In this document: piece after piece, positions 1 to 10,082 of the stretch
Position numbering within the stretch: position 1 is the first letter of the stretch
Layout of the letters: each line of letters starts with the position of its first letter
Origin: Bacteroidia bacterium
GTDB taxonomy: Bacteria; Bacteroidota; Bacteroidia; Bacteroidales; Paludibacteraceae
Reading direction: 5' to 3'
NCBI GenBank assembly: GCA_009929375.1
Contig: SAAO01000001.1
Location: 112,142 to 176,141 of the forward strand
Length of the DNA: 64,000 nucleotides
Notes under the pieces: model-generated
Database searches by the model: none
What the model was told of the DNA's origin: nothing
Seen by the model: only the letters and a program-made list of their open reading frames with translations
Translations under genes and position numbers: made by a program

Positions 1-26
1 ATAGAGAATTTATTTCTTCCGTAATC

Positions 27-1235
27 TTAAATCAGATGCAACATCTTGCTTCGTGCCAGCATACATGCTCCGACAACTCCGGCACTTTCGCCAAGCTGGG
101 TAAGCTTAAGGGTGGTATCGTTTCCAATCAGATTCAGCGAATATTTACGTATCGCACTCTGTATCGGCAGCATTAAATAATCGCCGGTTTTCGACAATAA
201 ACCTCCCACAATCACCATTTCGGGATTGAGCAGATTGATAAGACCTGCAATATGTTTTCCGAGTGTAAAACCCACTTCTTCGACAAGTTCGATAGAGAGC
301 ATATCGCCAGCCAACGTAGCGTAAATAATATCCGAAAGCAAAATTTCCTGACCGGCTTTCACCTTATTCTGCAGAATTGAACTTTGTCCTTCGGCAATTT
401 TCTCGAGAATGCGGCGGTGAATATACGATCCGGAAGCCTGCGTTTCGAGACAACCTTTTTTACCGCAATGGCACATTATTTCATTGTCGAAAACGCTGTT
501 GTGGCCAAATTCACCTGAAAAACCCGATTTTCCGTAATTAAGTTCTCCGTTGGTAATAATACCCAAACCGAGCCCCCAGCTCACATTCACGAACAGAATG
601 TTCTTTTCGTTTTTCACCACACCACTAATGAATTCGCCATAGGCCATGGCACGCGAATCGTTATCAACGGTTACGAACAAATCCAGTCTTTGTTTCAGAA
701 TTTCGCTGATAGGTGTTTCGCTGAAATAGTAACGGGTATAACTGTGTCCGGTTTCAGCATTTACACGACCGGATATGTTTATTCCCACATTCAGGATTTT
801 ATCTTTCGATACAGGTAGTTTTGAAATAAATGATATAATGATATCGCATAACTGGTCGACAGACTGTGTATCATAGCTCTGCTTAAACGGCACATCCATT
901 TGCGAATATACAATATTGCCATTGAAGTTAATAAGAGCCATATTTACGCTATGATCGAGCATATCCACACCCATGAAATATCCTGAATCAGGATTTACAC
1001 CGTAACGACTCGGACGTCTTCCACCGGCAGTTTCCTGTTTACCGAAGTCCACGACATACCCATCTTCCATCAATTCAGTCACCAGTTTGGTCACTGTAGG
1101 CACACTCAGATCCATTTCGCGTCCGAGTTCGGCAAGCGTATTGGCGCCATTGAGAATATAATAACGAATAATGTTGATTTTCAGCGAAGCACTTTTGGTC
1201 CCCGACTGAATTTCTTCAGCTAACGTTTGTTTCAT
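27..1235 (-). CDS. ROK-family transcriptional regulator (copy B)
   Basis: A 402-residue repressor of the NagC/XylR (ROK) type. Residues about 16-75 form a winged helix-turn-helix (LAELGREMDLSVPTVTKL), followed by an actin-like ROK domain with the zinc motif GEFGH...CHCGKKGCLE around residues 240-265. The ATP-binding signature DxGGT of ROK sugar kinases is absent (the site reads GVDMLDHS), so this is a regulator and not a kinase. It lies 87 bp downstream of a close paralogue in the same orientation. ROK repressors usually sense a sugar or amino-sugar phosphate; that it controls the neighbouring HexNAc-degrading genes is inference from position. Confidence 0.9.
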   Translation of the reverse strand: MKQTLAEEIQSGTKSASLKINIIRYYILNGANTLAELGREMDLSVPTVTKLVTELMEDGYVVDFGKQETAGGRRPSRYGVNPDSGYFMGVDMLDHSVNMALINFNGNIVYSQMDVPFKQSYDTQSVDQLCDIIISFISKLPVSKDKILNVGINISGRVNAETGHSYTRYYFSETPISEILKQRLDLFVTVDNDSRAMAYGEFISGVVKNEKNILFVNVSWGLGLGIITNGELNYGKSGFSGEFGHNSVFDNEIMCHCGKKGCLETQASGSYIHRRILEKIAEGQSSILQNKVKAGQEILLSDIIYATLAGDMLSIELVEEVGFTLGKHIAGLINLLNPEMVIVGGLLSKTGDYLMLPIQSAIRKYSLNLIGNDTTLKLTQLGESAGVVGACMLARSKMLHLI

Positions 1236-1322
1236 ACTATAATTATTTTGCTACAACCACAATTACGGGCATTTCATCATAAAAGCAGTTTATATTGATA
1301 ATGTATGTTTAAAACTCAGAAT

Positions 1323-2531
1323 TTAAATAAGGCTGAGCATTTTGCTACGGGCAAGCATACAGGCTCCTATCACCCCGGCAGTATCGCCGAGCTTGCTCAG
1401 TTTCACAGAAGTATCGTTGCCCACCAGATTCAGTGCGTATTTACGAATGGCACTTTTGATCGGGAAAAGCAGATAATCGCCTGTCTGAGCCACAGCACCA
1501 CCCACAATAACCAGTTCGGGGTTCAGTAAATTGATTAATCCGGCAATGTGTTTACCAAGTGTATATCCCACTTCCTCCACAAGTTCTATGGCCAGCATAT
1601 CACCTTTCAGGGTTGCTTTTACAATGTCATCGAGCACCAGGTTTTCACCTCTGGCCACTTTTTTCTGAAGTACAGAAGAATTTCCCTTTGCAATTTCCTC
1701 AAGCACCCTGCGATGAATGTACGAACCGGAAGCCTGTGTTTCAAGACACCCCTTTTTGCCACAGTGACACATTATTTCGTTGTCGAAAACGCTCATATGA
1801 CCAAACTCACCGGCATAACCCGATTTTCCGTAATACAATTTGGCATTATTGATAATTCCCATGCCAAGACCCCAGCTTACGTCCACAAATATCACATTGC
1901 GTTCGTTATTTCCGGCACCACACATATATTCGCCATAAGCCATGGCACGTGAGTCGTTGTCGATGGTTACATGAAGTCCGAGTTTCTGTTTGAAAATTTC
2001 GCTGAGCGGCTGTTCGTTAAAAAAATAACGACTGTATTTATGTCCGCTGTCGGTGGTTACAAGTCCGGTTGCATTAATACCCACATTCAGAATTTTTTCT
2101 TTGGGTATGCTGAGTTTGTGCATAAAATTATTGATAATTTCGCACAACACATCGAGGCTTTCGGGCGTATTTTGTTGTTTATAAGGGATTTCCTTTTGTG
2201 AGGCTACAATTACTCCATTGAAGTTTATCAAAGCAATATTCACTCCGAAGTCGCGAATATCCACACCCATAAAATAACCGGAATCGGGTTTGATACCATA
2301 CATATTCGGGCGACGGCCTCCTGCAGTTTCCTGCTTTCCGAAGTCTGCAACAAAACCGTCTTCCATTAGTTCGCTTACCAGTTTGGTAACAGTGGGCACA
2401 CTCAGGTTGAGTTCTTTACTTAGTTCAGCAATGGTGTTATTACCATTCAGAATGTAATAACGGATAATTTCTACTTTGAGAGAAGCTCCTTTTGAACCAG
2501 ATCGGATTTCATCAATGAAAGATTGTTTCAT
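1323..2531 (-). CDS. ROK-family transcriptional regulator (copy A)
   Basis: This 402-residue ROK repressor has exactly the length and layout of the copy just downstream: N-terminal winged HTH (IAELSKELNLSVPTVTKL) and ROK domain with the zinc-binding CHCGKKGCLETQASG stretch, which is identical in both. The HTH recognition region and wing (ETAGGRRP) are almost unchanged, so both may bind the same operator, while sugar-facing parts differ more. This pattern indicates tandem gene duplication followed by ligand divergence (inference). As in the other copy, the kinase DxGGT motif is lost. It is the first gene of the pair. Confidence 0.9.
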   Translation of the reverse strand: MKQSFIDEIRSGSKGASLKVEIIRYYILNGNNTIAELSKELNLSVPTVTKLVSELMEDGFVADFGKQETAGGRRPNMYGIKPDSGYFMGVDIRDFGVNIALINFNGVIVASQKEIPYKQQNTPESLDVLCEIINNFMHKLSIPKEKILNVGINATGLVTTDSGHKYSRYFFNEQPLSEIFKQKLGLHVTIDNDSRAMAYGEYMCGAGNNERNVIFVDVSWGLGMGIINNAKLYYGKSGYAGEFGHMSVFDNEIMCHCGKKGCLETQASGSYIHRRVLEEIAKGNSSVLQKKVARGENLVLDDIVKATLKGDMLAIELVEEVGYTLGKHIAGLINLLNPELVIVGGAVAQTGDYLLFPIKSAIRKYALNLVGNDTSVKLSKLGDTAGVIGACMLARSKMLSLI

Positions 2532-3006
2532 ATATAAATAATTGTGTTTTTAAGTCAGATATAAGCCGAAAAACATTTTAAGCCCATGTTTTTTCATCAA
2601 CAACAGCAATTATATGTAAACATGCTTATTTTCAGGTTTTAGTAATTGATTCTATGATTTTTAAGTCATTCTGTCCAACCATATTAATTTCAGTTGAAGC
2701 ACACACGCAAGCAGTTCTCTTTTTAATAATTATATGTCAAAAAAAAAAAAACAACTTTACATTAAAACAAAAACAACTGAAAATTACGTTTTGACCGAAT
2801 ATATCACTTTAATCAACAGAAATATACAAAAAACACTTTATAAAAATAATTAATTTTTATTTTGTGATGCAAAAGTAGCTTTTTTTTTTTAATAATAATC
2901 TTTTCGGTCTGAAAAACGACAAAATTATCATCTGACTTACAACTGTCGGAAATAAAATTAAAAACGCAAAAAAAAGCCGGACTATTGTCCGGCTAATAAA
3001 AAACTT
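2532..3006. other. AT-rich intergenic region upstream of the ROK pair
   Basis: No gene is visible in these 475 bases. The DNA is very AT-rich with long A and T runs. A TACTTTTG sequence (a Bacteroidota -7 box, read on the minus strand at 2870-2877) is followed by TTTTTTTT-rich DNA, and a second TAATTTTG lies at 2920-2927; either could start transcription of the ROK pair, but neither has a clear -33 TTTG at the right distance. The right edge holds the terminator of the TonB receptor. Confidence 0.5.
2968..2994 (-). terminator. Rho-independent terminator of the TonB receptor gene
   Basis: A perfect 8-bp stem AGCCGGAC/GTCCGGCT with a 4-base loop sits 12 bases after the stop codon of the receptor. 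On the minus strand the stem is followed by an uninterrupted run of T. Confidence 0.9.
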
Positions 3007-5529
3007 CTACAATCCAGCCCTGAGGGACACAATAAAACTACGTCCTGCAGCCACCAGACCTGAGCTGTACGGCCGGTAACGCTGATCGGTGATATTCTCG
3101 ACACCCGCTGAAACAGCCAGTGCGGGATTAAACTGATACTTCGCTTTGAAATTCAGTGTGTACCATGCCGGCGAATACGGATTTCCATTTGTATCCCTGG
3201 CATATATCACAGGTTTTTGCCTTTCCTCTTCGTTCAGATTGGCAAAGCTCACTTCGGCAGAATAGTTGGCATAAAGCTGAAGCTGCAACTTCTCGCGCTG
3301 ATACGAGAAGCGTGTCAAACCAAAAGCAGGAGCCGCATGCCGCGATGAAGACACCGTTCCATTATCCATTTCCTCGGTACCCGTCTGATAGTTGTAACGC
3401 GAACTCAGACTGAATCCTTCGGGCAGTTTAAGCTCAAAACCTGCACTGAAGCCATACACGATTCCATAAGCAGCATTCTGAATGGCATACACCCTGCTCA
3501 TTTCGCCATTATACATAATGCTGTCGGCTCCGTTGACCTTAAATTCACGGCGAACCATTGCATTATCGAGAAAGGTATAAAAGCCTGTAACGTCCAGTTT
3601 CAGAACTTCGGCTACAATTTTTGATATTCCCAGTTCTGCATTCCAAGCATATTCCGACTTTAATGCAGTGTTAGGCACAATGACCTCACCCGACACAAAG
3701 TCGAAAATTTTACCGATATCGTCCACATTCGGAGCTCTGAAACCAGTGCCTGCCGAAGCTGTTATTTTCCAGCTTTCATCCGGACGGTACACCAGACCAA
3801 AACTTCCGGTTACAGCATCGTTCTGAATGGTGGAAGTACTGAATCCAAAAGGATAAAAGCTCAGGTGACGTGTAAAATCCGAAACAACCTTATAGAAATT
3901 GTAACGCACACCACCCTGAAGTAAAAACCTATCGGAAGCACTGTACTGATAATTCAGATAACCGGCTCCGCTACTCCATTTCGAAGCAGGATAACGATCG
4001 GGAACTGCAATAACAGATCCATCGCGGATATCTGTAGCCGAACCTTCGGAATTCACATCGTTCATCACATACTCCAGACCATAGCTGAACTTATGCTTTT
4101 GCTGCACTTTCTCAAAATCGAGATTGGCCGAATAAGCCTGTACCTCTTCGAGCTGAGTGCGCAAACGGTGATGGTTGAACTTACGGTCGATACGGCTTTC
4201 CTGAAAATACTGCTGTGCCAAACGCAGGGTCATTCGGTCGTAAAGCGGATTCTGCGCTTTGTGAGTGGCCGAAAGATTGTTCATCATCCACACCTGCGGA
4301 CCGTAGTTCCACACAGCGTATGCGGGTAAACCGCTGTTCTGCGTTTCCATCAGCCTGTCGTAACGCGAATATTCCGAAGTTTCGGAATAATGAAATCCGT
4401 ACTGAAAATCCCAGTGATTGTTCGGACTGAAGCGCACTTTCTCCATCAGATTGATCTGCGAATATGCACCCGGTGTCTGTAACATTGGATCAGGATTTTC
4501 AACCGAATGATCGGTATTGTCCATGCGTAACACATAGAATTTTTTCAGATATTCGTCGGGACCGTATTTACCCATTTTCAGATCGCCATATTTTGAAAAT
4601 GTAATACCGGTAACCGAAGCCCACTTTTTCCAGCCTGTTTTCAGTTCGAAATGGCCCGTGGTTTCATTACTTGCCGAAGAATAGCGCATCACAGCTTTGG
4701 CTGTAATCAGCGGTTTATCGGTGAGTGACAACTGCGGTGTCAAAGTCTGAAAACTCATCACACCACCAATTGCATCGCTGCCATAAATAACCGATCCCGG
4801 ACCGAAGAACACTTCTGTACTTTCGATACTGAAAGGATCAATGGAAATTACATTCTGGATATTTCCGGCTCTGAAAATGGCAGAGTTCATACGCACGCCA
4901 TCCACAGTGTATAAAAGGCGGTTGGTGGCAAAGCCCCTTATCATGGGACTTCCCCCACCCTGCTGACTTTTCTGAATAAACACCTCGCCGGTAGCACCGA
5001 GCAGGTCGCCAGCTGTTTGCGGGTTTTGTAAAGCCATTTCTCTGGGTGAAAATACAGCAATTTTAGCAGGAATATTTTTCGACACCTGACTCCAGCGTGT
5101 GGCCGAAACCACTACTTCGTCGAAATTTATGGCCGATGGTTGCATGGCAATTCTGAAACTTTTTTTCTCAATTTCAGAAAAAGCCAGTTGCTCCGTTTTA
5201 TAGCCCAGCATTCGTATTTCGATACGGGCCGAATTCCTGAATTCTGAGATATCGGCCTGTCCGCGTGCATTGGTTACTGCGTAGAGTGCAGGTTTTGTGC
5301 TCATAATGGTAGCCATTTCGAGTGCTTCACCGGTTTGTACATCCACAACCGTGAGCAACTGCGAAAAACTCCGTGTGGCAGACCCCATGCACAGAAATAT
5401 CAGCAGTAACTTCAGAAATAAATTCCGGCTATTGCTCTTAGTGCAACTTTCGGGATTTTTTCTTTTTAATATACTTAAAATCATTCTCTTATCTGTATTG
5501 ACTATTATATAAGTTGGTGATAAAATCAT
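3007..5529 (-). CDS. TonB-dependent outer-membrane receptor, haem/haemoglobin-like
   Basis: An 840-residue gated outer-membrane transporter. After a hydrophobic export segment (about residues 38-57) comes a CarboxypepD_reg-like domain (about 58-130), a plug (about 150-270) with IRGFATNRLLYTVDGVRMN and FGPGSVIYGSDAIGGV, and a barrel to the C-terminus, ending in the usual aromatic-rich strand. The plug wording matches the haem/haemoglobin receptor group (HmuR-like) better than SusC proteins, and no SusD partner is present. The start may be internal (Met16), since the first 15 residues do not belong to the signal peptide. It is a single-gene unit with its own terminator; a palindromic repeat lies upstream. 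Substrate is inferred and not proven. Confidence 0.85.
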   Translation of the reverse strand: MILSPTYIIVNTDKRMILSILKRKNPESCTKSNSRNLFLKLLLIFLCMGSATRSFSQLLTVVDVQTGEALEMATIMSTKPALYAVTNARGQADISEFRNSARIEIRMLGYKTEQLAFSEIEKKSFRIAMQPSAINFDEVVVSATRWSQVSKNIPAKIAVFSPREMALQNPQTAGDLLGATGEVFIQKSQQGGGSPMIRGFATNRLLYTVDGVRMNSAIFRAGNIQNVISIDPFSIESTEVFFGPGSVIYGSDAIGGVMSFQTLTPQLSLTDKPLITAKAVMRYSSASNETTGHFELKTGWKKWASVTGITFSKYGDLKMGKYGPDEYLKKFYVLRMDNTDHSVENPDPMLQTPGAYSQINLMEKVRFSPNNHWDFQYGFHYSETSEYSRYDRLMETQNSGLPAYAVWNYGPQVWMMNNLSATHKAQNPLYDRMTLRLAQQYFQESRIDRKFNHHRLRTQLEEVQAYSANLDFEKVQQKHKFSYGLEYVMNDVNSEGSATDIRDGSVIAVPDRYPASKWSSGAGYLNYQYSASDRFLLQGGVRYNFYKVVSDFTRHLSFYPFGFSTSTIQNDAVTGSFGLVYRPDESWKITASAGTGFRAPNVDDIGKIFDFVSGEVIVPNTALKSEYAWNAELGISKIVAEVLKLDVTGFYTFLDNAMVRREFKVNGADSIMYNGEMSRVYAIQNAAYGIVYGFSAGFELKLPEGFSLSSRYNYQTGTEEMDNGTVSSSRHAAPAFGLTRFSYQREKLQLQLYANYSAEVSFANLNEEERQKPVIYARDTNGNPYSPAWYTLNFKAKYQFNPALAVSAGVENITDQRYRPYSSGLVAAGRSFIVSLRAGL

Positions 5530-5538
5530 ATTTTTGAG

Positions 5539-5667
5539 TTTAAACGCAAAGATCGCAAAGAGAATATCCTCTTTCTATTTTTATCAAATACCCCGCAAAG
5601 GACGCAAAGAGAAAAACTTATCAGTTTTTCTTCGCATCTTTATAACTTCGCTTTCTTTGCGTTTAAA
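5539..5667. repeat. Palindromic intergenic repeat with CGCAAAG units
   Basis: A 129-bp imperfect palindrome. The outer arms TTTAAACGCAAAG (5539-5551) and CTTTGCGTTTAAA (5655-5667) are a perfect 13-bp inverted repeat. Inside, GCAAAG/CGCAAAG words recur (5547-5562, 5594-5610) and a small hairpin AGAAAAAC/GTTTTTCTT lies in the centre. It contains no ORF. Similar CGCAAAG palindromes are familiar between genes in Bacteroidota; here it separates the TonB receptor from the unknown 184-aa gene. Confidence 0.75.
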
Positions 5668-5949
5668 TAAAACATTTCACTTTATTTTCTAACTTATATA
5701 AGCTCTATTGTATAAAATATTATGTTCTTTTTTGATTAATATAAGTTCCTGAAAAATGAATGGCAGCATAAAAGACTATTCATTGGAAACACGATGCAAA
5801 ACTGCGTAAAAAATTTCATTTTTTCGACACAGCAAATCAGACATCACAAACCATTACCGGACTGCGCGCCTTCTTGATAAAGAAAAACATCGTTATCTTC
5901 ACTGAAAACAGTTCTGATTTACTGCATTTTATAAAACACTTTTATCAGC

Positions 5950-6504
5950 CTATTTCAGGAACAAAAAAACGGATGGGAAAGTTTCGGGAGGTGGATTTAT
6001 CGGATGAATTGAAGGAGTCGGAAAAATAAGTTTTTCCTCTTGTCGCAAAAGCGGCACAGAAGCTAAAAAAGTAAACTGACTTAATGAGGTGTTGAAATAA
6101 AGCGACACATAAAAAGACAAAAGACGAAGACGGGTATGATTGTGGCCGGGATTGCTTCCCCAGGCCATAGTTACCAGCGAACTTAGTTTTCGGTTAAGCT
6201 GAGTTTCTTCATAGTCCCACCAGCAGTAATAAAAAATACTATCGCCACTCTCCTGCGTTTTCACAATATCGTACATCTGACCCTGATATTCGAACTCCCG
6301 AGAATGTTTCCAGCGCAAATCCGTTTTGGTTGCATCTTTGTGAAATCTGAGCAATACAAGTTCACTGTCGTCAAGCCCGGCTATCATTTTCCATTTTACT
6401 TCCCTTCTGATTGATTTTCTTTCGGCATGAAAAACAAGAACTGCAGTGACTACAGGTGCAATGAAGCACAACAAAAACAATATGGAGACAAACTTATTTT
6501 TCAA
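5950..6504 (-). CDS. Conserved hypothetical protein with one N-terminal membrane segment
   Basis: A 184-residue protein I cannot assign. Residues 6-26 form a hydrophobic segment (signal anchor or signal peptide). The middle (REVKWKMIAGLDDSELV, EFEYQGQMYDIV, YYCWWDYEE) is compact, aromatic and rich in charged residues, and looks like a small folded periplasmic domain. The C-terminal 50 residues hold a second hydrophobic patch (LLSFYVSLYF) and a proline-rich end. It lies about 420 bp upstream of the TonB receptor on the same strand, separated by the palindromic repeat, so a functional link to metal or haem uptake is only a guess. Confidence 0.6.
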   Translation of the reverse strand: MKNKFVSILFLLCFIAPVVTAVLVFHAERKSIRREVKWKMIAGLDDSELVLLRFHKDATKTDLRWKHSREFEYQGQMYDIVKTQESGDSIFYYCWWDYEETQLNRKLSSLVTMAWGSNPGHNHTRLRLLSFYVSLYFNTSLSQFTFLASVPLLRQEEKLIFPTPSIHPINPPPETFPSVFLFLK

Positions 6505-6585
6505 GCTTTGTCATTCTTTTTTTAAGCACAGATATACAGGAAAAGACACAAAATACAAAGTAGAAAGCAGAGTGAATGTAAATAA

Positions 6586-6614
6586 ACAAAGGGTATCAAA
6601 ACGATACCCTTTGT
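6586..6614 (-). terminator. Terminator of the 1148-aa propeller gene
   Basis: A perfect 12-bp stem ACAAAGGGTATC/GATACCCTTTGT with a 5-base loop begins 22 bases after the stop codon. On the minus strand it is followed by TTATTTAC, a modest T-rich tail. Confidence 0.75.
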
Positions 6615-6635
6615 CCAGAATCAATCGTTTAACAA

Positions 6636-9600
6636 TTAATTGCGTGTAAACTTCGCACGATAATTAATTCCTTTGCTATCGGTAATATTCACAAAATAAT
6701 AACCAGAGGGATATTCGCTTACATCGATACGAAGCACTTTCAGACTACTTTCTGCTAGTCCGCTCTCGATTTGCTGGCCAGCAGCATTGTAAACAGTATA
6801 GCTGTATGGGTTAATTCCATCGTTGAACGGAAGTGTAACCGAAATCTGCGAATTTGCAGGAACAGGGAATGCATTTATCATCTGATCGCGAAGCAGCTCT
6901 TCCACTCCTGTAGTCAGATTACAACCAACAAACGAAATTTCGGCAGCCGAAGTCCATGCTTTTTCATTCACTTCACTCAAAGCACGTAAGCGGGCATAAC
7001 GTCCGGTTTTTTCAGTAAACTTCACTGTTTTGGGTGCTGAGTTATTTTCGAAAGTACCTGTAGCCACAGCAGTTCCCCAGTTTGTTTTATCGTCCGAAAT
7101 ATACACTTCGTAGTTAGCAATACGTCCATTTGCGCCATCGGTACGTGGCAGATAAATCATTTTACTAATGCTGTACGATTTACCAAGGTCAATACGGATT
7201 TCGTGCGGAGGCTGTGGTTCGTTTGTACCCCAGGCAGTATGCCAGATAGTAGCCGGATTTCCGTCGAAAGCTTTTGCAGGCTCGTTACCCGGTTGATAGC
7301 TGTCGGCATATACCAGTTTCCAGATGTTTTTAGGCAGCTCAGCAGGATTCGAACAATCATCAACGGATGGACACGATTTAACTTCAAACATATCCTGAAT
7401 GGTTTTGCTGTATTCCACTCCGTCTTTATTTACTTTCAATGTAACAGTGTATTTTCCGGGCACATCAAATATGGCTTTCGGGTTACGGGCGTTTACATTT
7501 GAAATATAGGCAGGTGCAGGAGTTATTTCCCAGCTCCATGTTGCATTCTGGTGATTCAGCATAGAATGGTCATCGAACTTCACTGTGTCAGTTGTACAGG
7601 TGTACACAGCCTTTTCTACAAACGGAGTAATGATAGGAGTGAAATCGGGCACTGCAAGCATCGATTCCCACACACCCGCATTACCGGCAACACGCAGTTT
7701 GCTATCGCGATAGAAGGCTGCAGCTGAAATAGGACGCATACCTGCAGGGAAGCCTGTACCATAATCGGTCCACGAAAACTCACCTTCCTTTTTATACATC
7801 ACAGTGGCCGATTTACCCGACACATTGGTAGTGATGGCATATATAAGGTCTTTACCATCGGTGGTAGGCTGCACTACAATACTTTTAATCGAACGTGTCA
7901 GAGCAGAGAACTGTGCCCAGTTTTCACCGCCATCCTTGGTGATAAACATTTCGCTGGTGGCATTGGTCTGACGTGAAGCGTAAACAACCTTAGGATTGTT
8001 CGGCGAAATGGCAAAAGCAATAGCACCATTCCATGCAGGAGCATTGACATTAGACGGTCTTTGCCATGTTTTTCCACCATCCTGAGAGCTGTAGAATCCT
8101 GATCCCACAATATCGGCATATAAAATATTCGGATCTGAATAGCTGATATCTAGATATCTCACGCGATCCTGGAATTCATAAAGCAGTTCAAAAGAAGCTC
8201 CGAAATCACGGCTTACCCAGATAGCATTTTCGCTACCGAGATACAAAGTTCCTGAATACCATGGATGTGTGGCTACATTGCTTCGCAAACCACCATACTG
8301 GTCCATATTCGGGTGTTTACTGAAGATAAAACGACCTTCAGGTTTACCTTCGGCAGTTTTAGGCAGAATCCAGCCATCGCCAAGGTCATCAAAAGCAGCA
8401 TGACGGCTCTTACCCTGCAGCACCCAGCCTGTTGGCGACTCACCACCTCCCATACGGAGTGCTTTGTAGTTGTACATATCCGAAATGGCTGTATTTCCGT
8501 TGTGATAACGGCCACCCACAATAATATCTTCGTTCCAGCCCTGACTGAATCCCCACATATCAGAACCCAAAAGGTTATGATTGAGAGCCAAATGGCCTTC
8601 CGGTGTGGTAAACTGATCGGTACTGAGGTTCACACCACCATCGGTAGAAACCCACGTATCGTTATTCGAAAGCATTTTCATATCCTGAATATCGGGGTGA
8701 ATTGAAAAAGAACCCTGATAACCACCTACGGGTGTTAGAGTACTGCCACCATTCATTGATTTATACAATGAAGTAGTTCCGACATAAAGCATATTTTCAT
8801 TTTTAGGAGATACTTCGAGTACAAGGTCGAAATATCCCTGTCCGTTGGTAAGTCCCGAACCACTGCTCAAACCGGTATATCCGGTATATTTGTGGGCCCA
8901 TGTCCATTCGCCATTGGCATAAGTACCTTTATAAATGAAAGGAACTTCGGTTCCGGCAGTATTTCTGCTGAGCATTACGACATAAAGCACATTAGGATTA
9001 GCAGGAGTTACAGCAAGTAATCCACCAGAAGCGTTTGGAATTTCAGTTGGGAAAGATGTAATTTCAGAGAATGTACTACCGGCATCGAATGACTGGATTA
9101 CTCTGAAGTAATTTCCCGACTTGGACAAAGCATATACTGTATCGAAACGATTGTTGGGTTTGTATTCCACATCCCATGTTTCGGCAGTTGTTTTCCGAAC
9201 CCATGTAAGCGCCTGATTTGTAGTCATCCATATTCCCTGATCACTCGAAACAAGAATTTTCGATGGATTATTATAATCCATTTTCATTCTGTTTCCGTAA
9301 AATGTACCATTCACACTTCGTCTCCAGGTTTCACCACCATCAAACGAACGGTGCATGCTACTACCGGCAGCCACATAAACAGTATCAGGATTTGTAGGGT
9401 GAATAGCGATGGCAGTTACTCCACCACCAAACGGATAGTTAAGCCCTTTCGTCTGCCAAGTTTTACCTTTATCGGTTGTTTTGTTTACATAACCTGTTTC
9501 GGTACCTGCATATACAACATCCGGATTATTTTCAGTAACATCAATTGAGTAAACATTGGCCTGCCATGGTGCAGGTTTTGGAGTTGTTGCACTTCCGCTT

Positions 9601-10082
9601 TCGTTTAACCAGAAAGTTTCTTTCGGACCAAGGAAGCTCCAGTTTGCTGCTTTTACATTTAATGGAGCACGTTGCATCTGGAATTCAGGCGATTGTGCTT
9701 TTCTGAGATTTTCTTTCAGCACATTCATATCAGGCAATTCGATTGTACCATCGTACTGCACAAATGGCTCCACATGACGACGCCATAATTTGTAATAACG
9801 TAAAATAGGCGTTTTCACACCTTTGTTATCTTTTTCCCATCTTGCAAATGCCGTATTTACCTCATTGAAGTTAACAGGGTATTTGTACATCATTTTTGCC
9901 CAATCGGGAAAGTTCTCGTTATAATCAGGCTTAAGAATTTTTTCTACCGCAGGTAATTCGTCGTAAGGAGTGAATTTTGAATCCTGCGCAAAAAGGAATA
10001 AGGGCAAAAACAAAAGCACTAACAAGCAGCTTTGTTTCAATTTAAAAAAAGAATGGTGTTTCATGGGAGTAGATTGCTTCAT
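6636..10082 (-). CDS. Secreted Asp-box beta-propeller protein with PKD, F5/8C and T9SS tail
   Basis: A 1148-residue exported protein. A signal peptide (to about residue 32, ending LFLFAQ) is followed by a propeller region (about 170-800) with at least eight Asp-box-like motifs such as TTDKGKTW, SFDGGETW, SQDGGKTW and TKDGGENW. Next come a PKD-like domain (about 815-900), a discoidin/F5-8 type C domain (about 910-1050; AFDGNPATIWHTAW) and a T9SS type A sorting tail. Such proteins are often annotated as VPS10/sialidase-like; the catalytic residues of GH33 sialidases are not recognisable, so it may bind or cleave glycans. The real start may be Met7. It is related to the 2281-aa protein at 19217. 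Confidence 0.85.
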   Translation of the reverse strand: MKQSTPMKHHSFFKLKQSCLLVLLFLPLFLFAQDSKFTPYDELPAVEKILKPDYNENFPDWAKMMYKYPVNFNEVNTAFARWEKDNKGVKTPILRYYKLWRRHVEPFVQYDGTIELPDMNVLKENLRKAQSPEFQMQRAPLNVKAANWSFLGPKETFWLNESGSATTPKPAPWQANVYSIDVTENNPDVVYAGTETGYVNKTTDKGKTWQTKGLNYPFGGGVTAIAIHPTNPDTVYVAAGSSMHRSFDGGETWRRSVNGTFYGNRMKMDYNNPSKILVSSDQGIWMTTNQALTWVRKTTAETWDVEYKPNNRFDTVYALSKSGNYFRVIQSFDAGSTFSEITSFPTEIPNASGGLLAVTPANPNVLYVVMLSRNTAGTEVPFIYKGTYANGEWTWAHKYTGYTGLSSGSGLTNGQGYFDLVLEVSPKNENMLYVGTTSLYKSMNGGSTLTPVGGYQGSFSIHPDIQDMKMLSNNDTWVSTDGGVNLSTDQFTTPEGHLALNHNLLGSDMWGFSQGWNEDIIVGGRYHNGNTAISDMYNYKALRMGGGESPTGWVLQGKSRHAAFDDLGDGWILPKTAEGKPEGRFIFSKHPNMDQYGGLRSNVATHPWYSGTLYLGSENAIWVSRDFGASFELLYEFQDRVRYLDISYSDPNILYADIVGSGFYSSQDGGKTWQRPSNVNAPAWNGAIAFAISPNNPKVVYASRQTNATSEMFITKDGGENWAQFSALTRSIKSIVVQPTTDGKDLIYAITTNVSGKSATVMYKKEGEFSWTDYGTGFPAGMRPISAAAFYRDSKLRVAGNAGVWESMLAVPDFTPIITPFVEKAVYTCTTDTVKFDDHSMLNHQNATWSWEITPAPAYISNVNARNPKAIFDVPGKYTVTLKVNKDGVEYSKTIQDMFEVKSCPSVDDCSNPAELPKNIWKLVYADSYQPGNEPAKAFDGNPATIWHTAWGTNEPQPPHEIRIDLGKSYSISKMIYLPRTDGANGRIANYEVYISDDKTNWGTAVATGTFENNSAPKTVKFTEKTGRYARLRALSEVNEKAWTSAAEISFVGCNLTTGVEELLRDQMINAFPVPANSQISVTLPFNDGINPYSYTVYNAAGQQIESGLAESSLKVLRIDVSEYPSGYYFVNITDSKGINYRAKFTRN

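Noticed and set aside
3007..5529. SusC-type receptor of a PUL
   Set aside because: Plug sequence is closer to haem receptors, and no SusD gene is adjacent.
6636..10082. GH33 sialidase
   Set aside because: Asp-boxes are present but the arginine triad and RIP-type motif are not recognisable.
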